This document shows, piece after piece, positions 54,490-63,103 of a DNA stretch of 64,000 bases. Source of the stretch: Corallococcus caeni (GTDB lineage Bacteria > Myxococcota > Myxococcia > Myxococcales > Myxococcaceae); assembly GCF_036245865.1 (NCBI RefSeq), contig NZ_BTTW01000001.1, forward strand, positions 496,001-560,000, written 5' to 3'. The translations under genes were made by a program, and so were the position numbers. Position 1 is the first letter of the stretch, and every line of letters starts with the position of its first letter. The notes below the pieces were generated by a model, which saw nothing but the letters and a program-made list of their open reading frames with translations, was not told the origin of the DNA and searched no databases.

Positions 54490-55980
54490 ATGGCCACGAC
54501 TCGCAAGCCTGGACCTTCCCGCGGTGCCGCCCCCAAGTCGGGCGGGCCCCGTACGTCCCGCCCTGGCGCTCCGAAGAAGCGCAAGGACGCCAAGGGACGC
54601 GCTGACAAACCGAAGATGAGCCGCGCCCAGCACGAACGCGCGCGCCCCAACCCCAACCGACCCCTGCGCGAGGACCTCATCCTCCAGGCGTGTCTGGAGG
54701 CCTACGGCGGCGTGCGGCGCGAGGGCCGCCTGTCCGACCGCGCGCTGGAGTTCGTGCTGCGCCGCAAGACGGCCCTCTACTCCACCGAGCGCCGCGCCGT
54801 GGCCGAGCGCGTCTACGCGCTGCTGCGCCGCCAGCGCACCGTGGACTTCCTCCTGGAGAGGTCGCACCGGAAGTTCGACGCGCTGGACGCCACGCGCCAG
54901 GACGTCATGCGGCTGGCCGCGTCCCGCATCCTCCACGGCGAGGACCCCACCTACGTCGCGCGCTCCAGCGGGCTCACCGGCCCGGACGTGTCCGTGCTCG
55001 ACCGCCTGCCGGACGCCGCCGCGGAGCTGGACGCCCTGCCGGAGGCGAAGCGCTTCCCCATCGCCGCGTCGCTGCCGGACTTCCTCGCCGACCGCTTCCG
55101 CGCCGTCTTCGGCAAGGACGCCGCGCGCGCCGCCGAGGCCATGAACGAGCGCGCCCCGCTCATCGTCCGCGCCAACACGCTCAAGGGCGACCGCGCCCAG
55201 CTCCAGGAGCGCCTGGCCGCCGAGGACGTGGAGTCCACGAAGCCCACCGCGCTGTCCCCCTTCGGCCTCGTCATGGAGACGCGGCTCAACCTCTTCTCCC
55301 TCCAGGACTTCAAGGACGGCGGGTTCGAGATCCAGGACGAGGGCAGCCAGCTCCTGGGCATGCTCGTGGACGCGCCCCCCACCCGCGTGGTGGACGCGTG
55401 CGCGGGCGCGGGCGGCAAGACGCTCCAGCTGGCCGCGCAGATGAAGAACCGCGGCGACCTGCACGCGCTGGACGTGGACGAGGGCCGCATGGAGGACCTG
55501 CGCAAGCGCGCGCGCCGCGCCGGCGTGCACAACGTGCGCACGCAGCTCATCCCCCACGAGGGCCCGGACGCGGACGCCGCGCTCACGCCGCTCAAGGGGC
55601 TGGCGGACCGCGTGCTGGTGGACGCGCCGTGCAGCGGCACCGGCACCTTCCGCCGCAAGCCGGACGCGCGCTACCGCCTCACGCCGGAGGACCTGGAGAT
55701 GCACGTGGGCCGGCAGAAGGCGCTGCTCGCGCGCTTCGCCATGCTGGTGAAGCCGGGCGGCCGGCTCATCTACGGCACGTGCAGCGTGCTGCGCGAGGAG
55801 AACGAGAACGTGGTGGAGGACTTCCTGTCCAAGCACCCCGACTTCAGCGTGCGCCCCGTGGCGGAGGTGCTGGGCGCGGAGCTGGGCGCGAAGCTGGGGC
55901 CCGGCCCCTTCCTGCGGCTGGCCCCGCACACCCACGGCACCGACGGCTTCTTCGGCGCCGTGCTCGTCAAGGCGAAGTAA
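54490..55980 (+). CDS. RsmB/NOP2-family rRNA (cytosine-C5) methyltransferase
   Basis: A 496-residue protein. A basic Pro/Arg/Lys-rich leader (about 55 residues) is followed by a NusB-like RNA-binding domain (about 60-210: ERRAVAERVYALLRRQRTVD) and a Rossmann methyltransferase domain. The latter shows VVDACAGAGGKTLQLAA (SAM site), ADRVLVDAPCSGTGTFRRKP (motif IV, Cys) and YGTCSVLREENENVVEDFL (motif VI, nucleophilic Cys). This architecture is that of RsmB, which methylates 16S rRNA C967, although the long basic leader is unusual. The next gene starts 40 bases downstream. Confidence 0.9.
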   Translation: MATTRKPGPSRGAAPKSGGPRTSRPGAPKKRKDAKGRADKPKMSRAQHERARPNPNRPLREDLILQACLEAYGGVRREGRLSDRALEFVLRRKTALYSTERRAVAERVYALLRRQRTVDFLLERSHRKFDALDATRQDVMRLAASRILHGEDPTYVARSSGLTGPDVSVLDRLPDAAAELDALPEAKRFPIAASLPDFLADRFRAVFGKDAARAAEAMNERAPLIVRANTLKGDRAQLQERLAAEDVESTKPTALSPFGLVMETRLNLFSLQDFKDGGFEIQDEGSQLLGMLVDAPPTRVVDACAGAGGKTLQLAAQMKNRGDLHALDVDEGRMEDLRKRARRAGVHNVRTQLIPHEGPDADAALTPLKGLADRVLVDAPCSGTGTFRRKPDARYRLTPEDLEMHVGRQKALLARFAMLVKPGGRLIYGTCSVLREENENVVEDFLSKHPDFSVRPVAEVLGAELGAKLGPGPFLRLAPHTHGTDGFFGAVLVKAK

Positions 55981-56019
55981 CCCCGCCGTCCCCAGAGAAG
56001 GAAGAAAGGCGCTCCGTCC

Positions 56020-57792
56020 ATGCCGCTCGCCGTCCGCTACCACGTCGCCATGCCCCGCCCGCATGCGCACCTGTTCGAGGTGGAGGCCGCCTTCCCCGCG
56101 GGGCCGGACGTGCTCGACGCGGTGATGCCGGTGTGGACGCCGGGCAGCTACCTGGTGCGCGAGTACGCCCGCCAGGTGCAGGACGTCACCGCGCAGGGCC
56201 CGGACGGACAGCCCCTGCCGGTGCGCCGCGTGGACAAGCGCACCTGGCGCGTGGACGCGAGGGGGCAGGCCGTCACCCTGCGCTACCGCGTCTACGCGAA
56301 CGAGCTGTCCGTGCGCACCAGCCACCTGGACGGCAGCCACGCCTACTTCAACGGCGCCACCGTGTTCCTCTACACGGAGGGCACGCGCGCCCTGCCCCAC
56401 CACGTCACCGTGGACGCGCCCCAGGGCTGGCGCACGTTCTGCGCGCTGGACTCGGAAGGGGCCACCTTCCACGCGCCGGACTACGACACGCTCGTGGACA
56501 GCCCCTTCGAGGTGGGCCCGCACACGCCGCTCACCTTCACCGCCGCGGGCGTGCCGCATGAGGTGGTGGTGTGGGGCGACAGCGTGCCGGACGCGGAGCG
56601 GCTGTGCGCGGACATGCAGCGCATCTGCGAGGCCCAGGCGCGCATGTACGAAGGCCTGCCGCTGAAGCGCTACCTGTTCCTCGTCTACCTCACCGACAAG
56701 GGCCGCGGCGGGCTGGAGCACCAGGCCTCCACCGCGCTGCTCTTCCCGCGCACGGGCCTGTCCTCGAACCGGGGCTGGGAGGACTTCCTCACGCTGGTGG
56801 CGCACGAGTACTTCCACCTGTGGAACATCAAGCGGGTGAAGCCGCGCGCGCTGGTGCCGTTCGACTACTCGCAGGAGAACTACACCACGCTCCTGTGGGC
56901 CTTCGAGGGCGGCACCGCGTACTACGACAACCTCTTCGTGCGCCGCGCGGGCCTGATGTCCGCCTCGCGCTACCTGGCCCGCCTGGGGGAGACGCTCAGC
57001 CTGCTGCACTCCACCCCGGGCCGCCGCGTGCAGACGCTCACGGAGGCGTCGCTCGTCAGCTGGGTGAAGCACTACCGCCCGGACGAGCACTCCACCAACA
57101 GCGCCATCTCCTACTACCTGAAGGGCGAGGTCGTCTGCGCGCTGCTGGACCTGGAGGTGCGCCGCGCCACCCGCGACGCCCGGTGCCTGGATGACGTCAT
57201 GCGGTTGCTGTGGCAACGCCATGGCGACGGCTCCGGCGTGCCGGAGGACGGCGTGGAGAAGGCCGCGAGCGAGGTGGCGGGCGTGGACCTGACGCCCTTC
57301 TTCGACCAGGCGGTGCGCTCCACGGACGACCTGGACTACGGCGTCTTCGCGCACGTGGGGCTGGAGCTGTCCTTCCGCATGCGGGAGGCCCCCAACGACA
57401 AGGGCGGCACGCCGCCGCGCCTCAAGGGCGAGCCCCGGCCGAAGGGCTGGCTGGGCGTCACGGTGCGCGGCTCCTCCACGCTCTCCACCGTGCCGGAGGG
57501 CACGCCCGCGCTGGAGGCCGGCCTGTACCCGGAGGACGACGTGGTGGCGCTGGACGGCTGGCGCGTGGACGGCGCGGGGCTCATCGCCCGCTGCGAGGAC
57601 AAGCGCCCCGGCGACACCGTGCGGGTGACGCTGTTCCGCCGCGACCGCCTGCTGGAGGTGCCGGTGGTGCTGGGCCAGAAGCCCGCGGACGCCGCGTGGC
57701 TCCAGCGCGTGGAGCGCCCCACGGACGCGCAGAAGGCCGCGTTCCAGGCGTGGCTGGGCGCCCCCTGGGATGAGACTCCCGGCCCGGCGTAG
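56020..57792 (+). CDS. M61-family (glycyl) aminopeptidase with PDZ domain
   Basis: A 590-residue peptidase. The N-terminal beta domain (MPVWTPGSYLVREYARQVQD) and the zinc site LVAHEYFHLWNIKRVKP with the downstream third ligand in LLWAFEGGTAYYDNL are diagnostic of the M61 family. A C-terminal PDZ domain spans about residues 465-560 (KGWLGVTVRG, ALEAGLYPEDDVVALDGWRV). No signal peptide is apparent, so cytoplasmic peptide degradation is likely. Forty bases separate it from the RsmB-like gene and 14 from the membrane protein downstream. Confidence 0.93.
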   Translation: MPLAVRYHVAMPRPHAHLFEVEAAFPAGPDVLDAVMPVWTPGSYLVREYARQVQDVTAQGPDGQPLPVRRVDKRTWRVDARGQAVTLRYRVYANELSVRTSHLDGSHAYFNGATVFLYTEGTRALPHHVTVDAPQGWRTFCALDSEGATFHAPDYDTLVDSPFEVGPHTPLTFTAAGVPHEVVVWGDSVPDAERLCADMQRICEAQARMYEGLPLKRYLFLVYLTDKGRGGLEHQASTALLFPRTGLSSNRGWEDFLTLVAHEYFHLWNIKRVKPRALVPFDYSQENYTTLLWAFEGGTAYYDNLFVRRAGLMSASRYLARLGETLSLLHSTPGRRVQTLTEASLVSWVKHYRPDEHSTNSAISYYLKGEVVCALLDLEVRRATRDARCLDDVMRLLWQRHGDGSGVPEDGVEKAASEVAGVDLTPFFDQAVRSTDDLDYGVFAHVGLELSFRMREAPNDKGGTPPRLKGEPRPKGWLGVTVRGSSTLSTVPEGTPALEAGLYPEDDVVALDGWRVDGAGLIARCEDKRPGDTVRVTLFRRDRLLEVPVVLGQKPADAAWLQRVERPTDAQKAAFQAWLGAPWDETPGPA

Positions 57793-57805
57793 GCTTGCCG
57801 GCCGC

Positions 57806-59251
57806 ATGGCCGCCTCCCTCCCCGCCCCACCCCGCTGCACCGGCCACCCGGACGCCGCCGCCGGCTGGCGCTGTGAACACTGCGAGGCCGCGCTGTGCCC
57901 CGCGTGCGTGGAGTCGCGGCGCATGGGCACGGTGGAGTACTCCGTGTGCGCGCGGTGCGGAGGCTCGGCGAGCGTGCTCCTGCGCCCACGCTCGGGGCGC
58001 GCCCTCCGGAGCCGGCTGCTGGAGGCGCTGCGCTTTCCGTTCAGCGGACCGGGCCTCCAGAGGCTCATGGCCGTCAGCGGGGTGCTGGCCGTGCTGCACA
58101 TGCTCGCGGTGGGCGTGCGCATCCTCCACGTGCTGCCCATGACGCTCGCGCTGGGCGTCTTCTGGTCCGCCTTCTTCGCGCTCGTGCGCGGCGCGGCCCG
58201 GGGTGACGCGGATCCGGAGGGGCCCGGCTTCACCAGCCTCGTCCAGGACAACCTCGTGCCGGGCCTGCGCGGCCTGGGCGTCACCGTGGGCGTCTTCCTG
58301 CCCGCGCTCGCGCGCGCCTGGCACCTGCTGCCGCCCGTGTCCGGGTTCAGCGTCATCGTCCGGCTCCTGTACCCGCTGGAGACCCTGTGGGTGCCTGACG
58401 TGAGGGGCGACCCGCTCTTCTGGGGGCTCGCGGGCCTGGGACTGCTGTGGCTGCCGTGGGCGCTGCTGCTGGCCGCCACCTCACAGTCGGTGCGCGCCGC
58501 GCTGAACCCCTTGCGCACGCTCGGGTGCGTCCGGGCGGTGGGGCTCGACGCGGGGCTCGTGACGGAAGTGTTCGTGCTGCTGGCGCTGGTCCACGGCGGG
58601 CTGCACTGGGGCGCGGCGTGGGTCGTCGGGTTGGAGCTTCCCTTCGCGTCCGGGCTCATCGCGCAGGTCCTCACCTGCCTGATGCCCTTCAGCGCCGCGA
58701 GCCTGCTGGGGCTCGTGCTGTACGTGCACGGGGACGCGCTGGGCTACCTGCCCGCGCGCGACTTCCTGGAGCCCACGCTGGGGGACACCGCGCCCCAGCG
58801 CACGCCCACGGCCCTGCGCGAGTTTCCGGGGCTCCCCTCCCCGGACTCCCCGGAGCCCGGCGCCGTCGACGCCGAAGCCACCCGCGTCCAGCAGCTGGCC
58901 GAGCTGGGCGCGGCGGTGGCGGCGCGCGACGTGGCGAAGGCGCTGGCGCTGTACGGTGTGCTGCACGTTCTGCCCCGCCTGGAGCTTTCGCCGGCGCACC
59001 ATCTGTTCATTGGCCAGGCCGCGGCGGTGGAAGGAGATTTCCCACTGTCGGTCAAAGCTTTGGAAGCCGCGGCGGACACGGCGCCGGATGAGCCCACCGC
59101 GCCGCGCGCGCTGGTGCTCCTGGCGCGCGTGCAGGGGGAGAAGTTGGGAAACGCGGTGCGCGCGGAGGAAATCTACCGGTACATCCTGCATCGCTATCCG
59201 GACACCGATGCGGCACGTTTTGCCCATGCGCGGCTGCCGCCCGCCGCCTGA
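57806..59251 (+). CDS. membrane protein with B-box-like zinc finger and C-terminal TPR-like region
   Basis: A 481-residue protein. Residues about 10-55 hold a B-box-type zinc finger: CTGHPDAA, CEHCEAALCPACVES and CARCGG. Six or so membrane helices follow (about 90-330), including VSGVLAVLHMLAVGVRILHV and LLWLPWALLLAATSQ. The C-terminal 120 residues are helical and TPR-like (ELGAAVAARDVAKALALYGV, AVRAEEIYRYILHRYPDTDA). B-box-plus-membrane proteins are frequent hypothetical proteins in myxobacteria; the function is unknown. Confidence 0.75.
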   Translation: MAASLPAPPRCTGHPDAAAGWRCEHCEAALCPACVESRRMGTVEYSVCARCGGSASVLLRPRSGRALRSRLLEALRFPFSGPGLQRLMAVSGVLAVLHMLAVGVRILHVLPMTLALGVFWSAFFALVRGAARGDADPEGPGFTSLVQDNLVPGLRGLGVTVGVFLPALARAWHLLPPVSGFSVIVRLLYPLETLWVPDVRGDPLFWGLAGLGLLWLPWALLLAATSQSVRAALNPLRTLGCVRAVGLDAGLVTEVFVLLALVHGGLHWGAAWVVGLELPFASGLIAQVLTCLMPFSAASLLGLVLYVHGDALGYLPARDFLEPTLGDTAPQRTPTALREFPGLPSPDSPEPGAVDAEATRVQQLAELGAAVAARDVAKALALYGVLHVLPRLELSPAHHLFIGQAAAVEGDFPLSVKALEAAADTAPDEPTAPRALVLLARVQGEKLGNAVRAEEIYRYILHRYPDTDAARFAHARLPPAA

Positions 59252-59318
59252 CACATGCATTGCAGCACCCGTCCCCCGGTACCAGATTCACGGCATGGGA
59301 CGGGTCGGGGGCGTGGGG

Positions 59319-59708
59319 ATGCGGAAGCAGTTGAGGACGTATGGATGGTTGGGGCTCCTCGCGAGCGTGCTGCTGACGGGCTGTGATGACGCCCCCAGCG
59401 CGAACCGGCACGAGGACACCTGCGCGGAGCCGCTGTCGCTGCGCGTGGAGGTGATGTCGTCGGACGGCGCGTACATCCAGGGCGCGTCCGTGACGGCCAC
59501 CAACCTGGAGAGCAACGTCAGCATCACCGGCGTGACGGATGACCGCGGCGTCACCACGGCCATCAACGAAACGCTCGCGCCCAGCCCCATCCGCGTGATG
59601 GCCACGGCGGGCTCGCACGTGACGCCCGCGGAGCGCGTGGAGTGGACGTGCGACGGGTGTCACTGCACGCCTGTTCCCGCCACGGTGACGCTCCATCTCA
59701 AGGATTGA
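59319..59708 (+). CDS. small lipoprotein with carboxypeptidase-regulatory-like domain
   Basis: A 129-residue lipoprotein starting MRKQLRTYGWLGLLASVLLT with lipobox LLTGC. The mature part is a single beta-sandwich (SLRVEVMSSDGAYIQGASVT, GVTDDRGVTTAINE) of the CarboxypepD_reg/Ig-like type; cysteines CDGCHC near the end may form a disulfide or bind metal. ATG 59319 is preferred over ATG 59295 because of the typical signal sequence. Function unknown. Confidence 0.7.
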   Translation: MRKQLRTYGWLGLLASVLLTGCDDAPSANRHEDTCAEPLSLRVEVMSSDGAYIQGASVTATNLESNVSITGVTDDRGVTTAINETLAPSPIRVMATAGSHVTPAERVEWTCDGCHCTPVPATVTLHLKD

Positions 59709-59728
59709 GCCGGAAGACCCGCCAGTGA

Positions 59729-59764
59729 GGGCCGGAGCGCGCGGAAAATCCGCTGCTCCGGCCC
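59729..59764 (+). terminator. long stable hairpin after the lipoprotein gene
   Basis: Ten-base perfect arms GGGCCGGAGC/GCTCCGGCCC enclose a second five-base stem GCGGA/TCCGC with an AAA loop, giving nearly continuous pairing over 36 bases, 20 bp after the stop at 59708. There is no T run, so termination might be Rho-dependent or the structure may protect the 3' end. Confidence 0.55.
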
Positions 59765-59987
59765 GTCGGGCGGTTGTGCACACCTGCCCGTGCGCGGTAC
59801 CACTTACGCCATGCGTCAAGTCCGCATGCGCGCCTCCGCGTCGGTCCGGCCCTCCTCCCGCCTCGCCGCCCGCCCGTCTGGCCTGACGGCGTGCGAGCGG
59901 GCGTGTTGTCGCGGCACTGGTGTTCCCCCACTCCAGTAAGCCGTGCAACCGCGCTACCCGACGGGTAGGCAATCCCGAAGGTCCCCC

Positions 59988-60866
59988 ATGTCCGCAGAGA
60001 GTGTGCAGGCGCTGCTTGAATGCTCGGTCACCGAGCTGACCGGGCGGTTCGTCACCCAGGCGCAGCCGCTCCCCCAGGGGCTGCTGGAGGCGCTGGAAGC
60101 AGATCCACGCCAGGGCGCGCAGGCGCTCGCGCGGAAGCTGCGCTCGCGGCAGGAGAAGAACCGCGCGGAAGGTCAGCGGCTGCGGCACCTGCTGAAGTTC
60201 GAGACGGAGCTGTGGGAGCAGGGTCTCTTGAAGGTGGCGGGCGTGGACGAGGCGGGCATGGCGCCGCTCGCGGGCCCCGTCGTCGCGGCGGCGGCCATCC
60301 TGCCCAGGGGCTACAAGCTCAAGGGGCTGGATGACTCGAAGAAGATATTGGACCCGGACAAGCGCGAGGCGCTGGCGGAGGCCCTCAAGCGCGACGTGGT
60401 GGCGTGGGCGGTGGGCCGGGCGGAGGTGGATGAGATTGATCAAATCAACATCTACCACGCGGGCCTGCTGGCCATGCGGCGCGCGGTGGAGGGGCTGGGG
60501 CTGACGCCGGACTACGTGCTGGTGGACGCGCGCACGATTCCCCAGTGCCCCTCTCCGCAGCGGGGGATCATCAAGGGGGACTCGCTGTCGTTGAGCATCG
60601 CGGCGGCGTCCGTGCTGGCGAAGACGACGCGCGACCGGCTGATGGCGGAGCTGGACGCGCAGTACCCCGGCTACGGGCTGGCGGCGCACAAGGGCTACCC
60701 CACCGCGCAGCACGTGCAGGCCATCCAGGCCCGGGGCGTGCTGCCCATCCACCGCCGGAGCTTCGGCCCGGTGCGCGAGGCGCTCGGACTGGCGCAGCCC
60801 TCCGGGCCCGTCCCGATGCAGTCGGAGCTGTTCGCCGCTACTCCTGTTCCGATGGCGAAGCGATGA
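59988..60866 (+). CDS. rnhB: ribonuclease HII with N-terminal extension and altered GRG motif
   Basis: A 292-residue RNase HII. Residues about 1-80 form a helical extension ([20 protein letters not shown]) like that of Bacillus RnhB. The catalytic DEDD set is present: GVDEAG, the acidic residue in [11 protein letters not shown], and the Asp of [17 protein letters not shown] and [11 protein letters not shown] are also typical. However, the GRG motif that reads the ribose-deoxyribose junction is Gly-Met-Ala ([13 protein letters not shown]). RNase HII removes single ribonucleotides and RNA primers from DNA; cleavage preference may differ here. ATG 59988 is used. The stop overlaps the next gene's ATG. 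Confidence 0.92.
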   Translation: MSAESVQALLECSVTELTGRFVTQAQPLPQGLLEALEADPRQGAQALARKLRSRQEKNRAEGQRLRHLLKFETELWEQGLLKVAGVDEAGMAPLAGPVVAAAAILPRGYKLKGLDDSKKILDPDKREALAEALKRDVVAWAVGRAEVDEIDQINIYHAGLLAMRRAVEGLGLTPDYVLVDARTIPQCPSPQRGIIKGDSLSLSIAAASVLAKTTRDRLMAELDAQYPGYGLAAHKGYPTAQHVQAIQARGVLPIHRRSFGPVREALGLAQPSGPVPMQSELFAATPVPMAKR

Positions 60867-61498
60867 GCGCGGACAGGGACATCGACGGGTGGCTGGCGGA
60901 GCGGGGCGTCACGCTGATGGACGCGCGCGCGCGGGCGAGGGGCGTGCTGGAAGAGGTGGGGCTCACGCGGCCGGGCAAGGCGCGGATGAGCGAGCCCAAG
61001 CTCCTGCGAGCAGCCGAGGTGCTGGCCGAGCGCTTCTTCCAGGTGTGCGCGGATGCGGCCTGCCTCCAGGTGGCGTCGGCGAGCGGCCGGGAGCCCCTGC
61101 GGGTGGAGCCCCGGAGCCACTGCGCGCGGTGCGGCGGCTCCGCCAACCGGCGCGCGGAGGTGGCGTTCCTGGAGATGTGCCACCAGCGCGGCGTGCAGCG
61201 CGTGGTGGTGGTGGGCGGCTCGCCCGCGGTGCGCGAGGAGCTGGAGACGAAGCTGGGCGGGCACATCTCCCTGCGCATGGTGGACGGCACGGAGCGCCGC
61301 ACCGCGGACCGTGCGAAGAGCGACCTGGAGTGGGCGGACCTGGTGCTGGTGTGGGGCGCCACGGAGCTGCATCACAAGGTGTCCAGCCATTACACGCACC
61401 TGGCCTCCGCGCATCACCGCAAGGTGGTGCACGTGGTGCGCCGGGGCGTGGCCGCGCTGCTGGATGAGGCGATGATCCACCTGCAGCGCGCGCGCTGA
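60863..61498 (+). CDS. DUF2325-like protein
   Basis: A 211-residue protein co-translated with rnhB (ATGA overlap). The N-terminal half is helical with a Cys pair [12 protein letters not shown] near residue 92. The C-terminal half reads [20 protein letters not shown], then [10 protein letters not shown] and [20 protein letters not shown], resembling DUF2325 Rossmann-like domains. The function is unknown; pairing with RNase HII suggests nucleic-acid metabolism but proves nothing. Confidence 0.65.
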   Translation: MSADRDIDGWLAERGVTLMDARARARGVLEEVGLTRPGKARMSEPKLLRAAEVLAERFFQVCADAACLQVASASGREPLRVEPRSHCARCGGSANRRAEVAFLEMCHQRGVQRVVVVGGSPAVREELETKLGGHISLRMVDGTERRTADRAKSDLEWADLVLVWGATELHHKVSSHYTHLASAHHRKVVHVVRRGVAALLDEAMIHLQRAR

Positions 61499-61581
61499 GG
61501 GAGCAAGGCAAACACAGACACGCCGGAGTCCTGGGGGGACGCCCTCCTCCACAAGGACCCGTTCCTCCCGCGGGCCCATAT

Positions 61582-61615
61582 TGACAGTCTCCTGTCATCT
61601 TGACAGGTTCCTGTC
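61582..61615 (+). promoter_or_regulatory. tandem palindromic operators ahead of the MarR gene
   Basis: Two related palindromes: TGACAG-tctc-CTGTCA at 61582-61597 and GACAGG-tt-CCTGTC at 61602-61615, centres 19 bp apart and ending one base before the ATG. Each is preceded by or includes TTGACA, so they may overlap promoter elements. The position is ideal for autorepression by the MarR protein. Confidence 0.7.
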
Positions 61616-61616
61616 C

Positions 61617-62090
61617 ATGCCACCCCTGACCCGGAAAGCAGAGACCTTCAGCGCCCTGGTGCTGGAGGTGTTCCAACTGAATGGGCGGCTGCTCCAGGCC
61701 GGGGATCGGCTGAGCGCCCCGGCGGGATTGACGAGCGCCCGCTGGCAGGTGCTGGGCGTCATTGACCACGGCCCCGCGACGGTGGCGGCGGTGGCACGCA
61801 CGATGGGGCTTGCGCGGCAGAGCGTGCAGCAGACGGCGGACGCGCTCGCGAGCGACGGGTTCGTGGAGTACGTCGAAAACCCGCATCACCAGCGTGCGAA
61901 GTGCGTCTCACTCACCGCCGCCGGGCGCCGCGCCTTGCGCAAGGTCGAGCTGGCGCAAGCCGAGTGGGCGGACCGGATGGCCGCGAGCCTCGCTCCAGCG
62001 CTCCTGGCCTCGGCGCTCAAGGGACTCCGTGAAGCGCGCCTGCGTCTGGAGAAGGACCTGTCCGTGGAGGAGCGCCTCCATGAAGGGTGA
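61617..62090 (+). CDS. MarR-family transcriptional regulator
   Basis: A 157-residue winged-helix repressor: LTSARWQVLGVIDHGPATVA followed by VARTMGLARQSVQQTADALA (recognition helix), wing FVEYVENPHHQRAKCVSLT and a C-terminal dimerisation helix. ATG 61617 follows directly after two palindromes that are probably its own operators. The 3' end overlaps the VOC gene by 11 bases, so the regulator probably controls that gene with itself. The inducer is unknown. Confidence 0.9.
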   Translation: MPPLTRKAETFSALVLEVFQLNGRLLQAGDRLSAPAGLTSARWQVLGVIDHGPATVAAVARTMGLARQSVQQTADALASDGFVEYVENPHHQRAKCVSLTAAGRRALRKVELAQAEWADRMAASLAPALLASALKGLREARLRLEKDLSVEERLHEG

Positions 62091-62790
62091 CACATCCATC
62101 CCCCTGCTCCCTTGCGTGGAGCTCGCGCCGACGCTCGAGTTCTATGCCCTGCTGGGGTTCGAGGTGACGTACCAGCAGCGGGCTCCGAACCCCTACGCGG
62201 CGACCCGGCGGGGTGGCGCCCAGCTCCACTTCTTCGGCCTGAAGGGGTTGGATCCACTGAAGGCCTTCAGCAGTTGTCTGATCATCGTGGACGAGGTGGA
62301 GGAGCTGCACGCGCGCTTCCTGGCCGCGCTGCGAACGGCCCATGGCCGGATTCCCCTCCGGGGTCTCCCGCGAATGACTCGCATGAGGAAGGGGCAGACG
62401 CGCTTCACCGTCGTCGACCCCTCCGGCAACTCCGTCATGTTCATCCGGAGGGACGAGCCGAGCGGCTACGGAGACGACGCGGACGCCTCGACCACCGTCC
62501 TCGGCAAGGCCCTCAAGACCGCCCGGCGCCTGCGCGACTTCAAGGGCGATGACGCCGCGGCCGCGAAGGTCCTGGACGTGGCGCTGAAGAAGGTCGGCGC
62601 CGGGACGACGATGGAGCGGGCACGGGCACTCGTGGCCCGGGCGGAGCTGGCCGTGGCCCTGGGGGACACGCCTGACGCCCTGGAGCGGGTGCGGGACCTC
62701 GGCGCCCTTCCGCTCTCGGAGGCAGAGCACGAGGCGCTCCGCTTGGAGTTGGAGGCCTCCGGATCGAATCTTCCATCGCCCGTCACGTAG
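62080..62790 (+). CDS. VOC (glyoxalase/bleomycin-resistance-like) family protein
   Basis: A 236-residue protein. The first 125 residues form a VOC fold: LPCVELAPTLEFYALLGFEV, GGAQLHFFGLKG and FTVVDPSGNSVMFIRRDEPS. A helical C-terminal tail of about 100 residues (KALKTARRLRDFKGDDAAAA, ARALVARAELAVALGDTPDA) looks TPR-like and is not usual for the family. It may bind or modify a small toxic compound; regulation by the overlapping MarR gene fits a resistance role. Confidence 0.82.
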   Translation: MKGDTSIPLLPCVELAPTLEFYALLGFEVTYQQRAPNPYAATRRGGAQLHFFGLKGLDPLKAFSSCLIIVDEVEELHARFLAALRTAHGRIPLRGLPRMTRMRKGQTRFTVVDPSGNSVMFIRRDEPSGYGDDADASTTVLGKALKTARRLRDFKGDDAAAAKVLDVALKKVGAGTTMERARALVARAELAVALGDTPDALERVRDLGALPLSEAEHEALRLELEASGSNLPSPVT

Positions 62791-62819
62791 ATGGGAGCCG
62801 CCCGAGCAGTGCGCCAGGC

Positions 62820-62997
62820 ACCCCAGACTTCGTCCGCTACGCGGAGGCCTACGGCGCACGCGGACCCGGGCGAGCGTCTGGATTTCGTCGCGGACCGCAT
62901 CGCCCAGGGGGCCTTCTTCCAGGCGGGGCAGGGCTGCATCTCGGTGCAGCGTGTGCTCGCGCATGAGTCGCTGTACGACGCGCTGCGGGAGCGGAGC
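62820..62997 (+). pseudogene. remnants of a thiamine-diphosphate enzyme and an aldehyde dehydrogenase
   Basis: Two adjoining fragments in different frames. From 62820 the frame reads TPDFVRYAEAYGARG, like the C-terminal part of acetolactate-synthase-type enzymes. From about 62871 the next frame reads ERLDFVADRIAQGAFFQAGQ then GCISVQRVLAHESLYDALRE, the signature mid-region of aldehyde dehydrogenases (normally about 480 residues). Neither has a start, full domain or proper end. This looks like the scar of a deletion joining two formerly adjacent genes. The rest of the 62791-63103 gap holds nothing recognisable. Confidence 0.65.
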
Positions 62998-63103
62998 TCG
63001 AACGGGCGCGGGCCTTGCTGCGGTTGCTGTTGCTGCGCCAGGGGTGAGCCTCCCTGTCCGCGGGCTTTCTGGCAGAGTGGGTGCTTTCGCTGGGGGGCCC
63101 GCC

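Noticed and set aside
54454-58674. 1406-codon open frame on the minus strand
   Set aside because: It lies opposite the RsmB-like, M61 and B-box membrane protein genes, all with strong motifs. The antisense frame has no recognisable domain.
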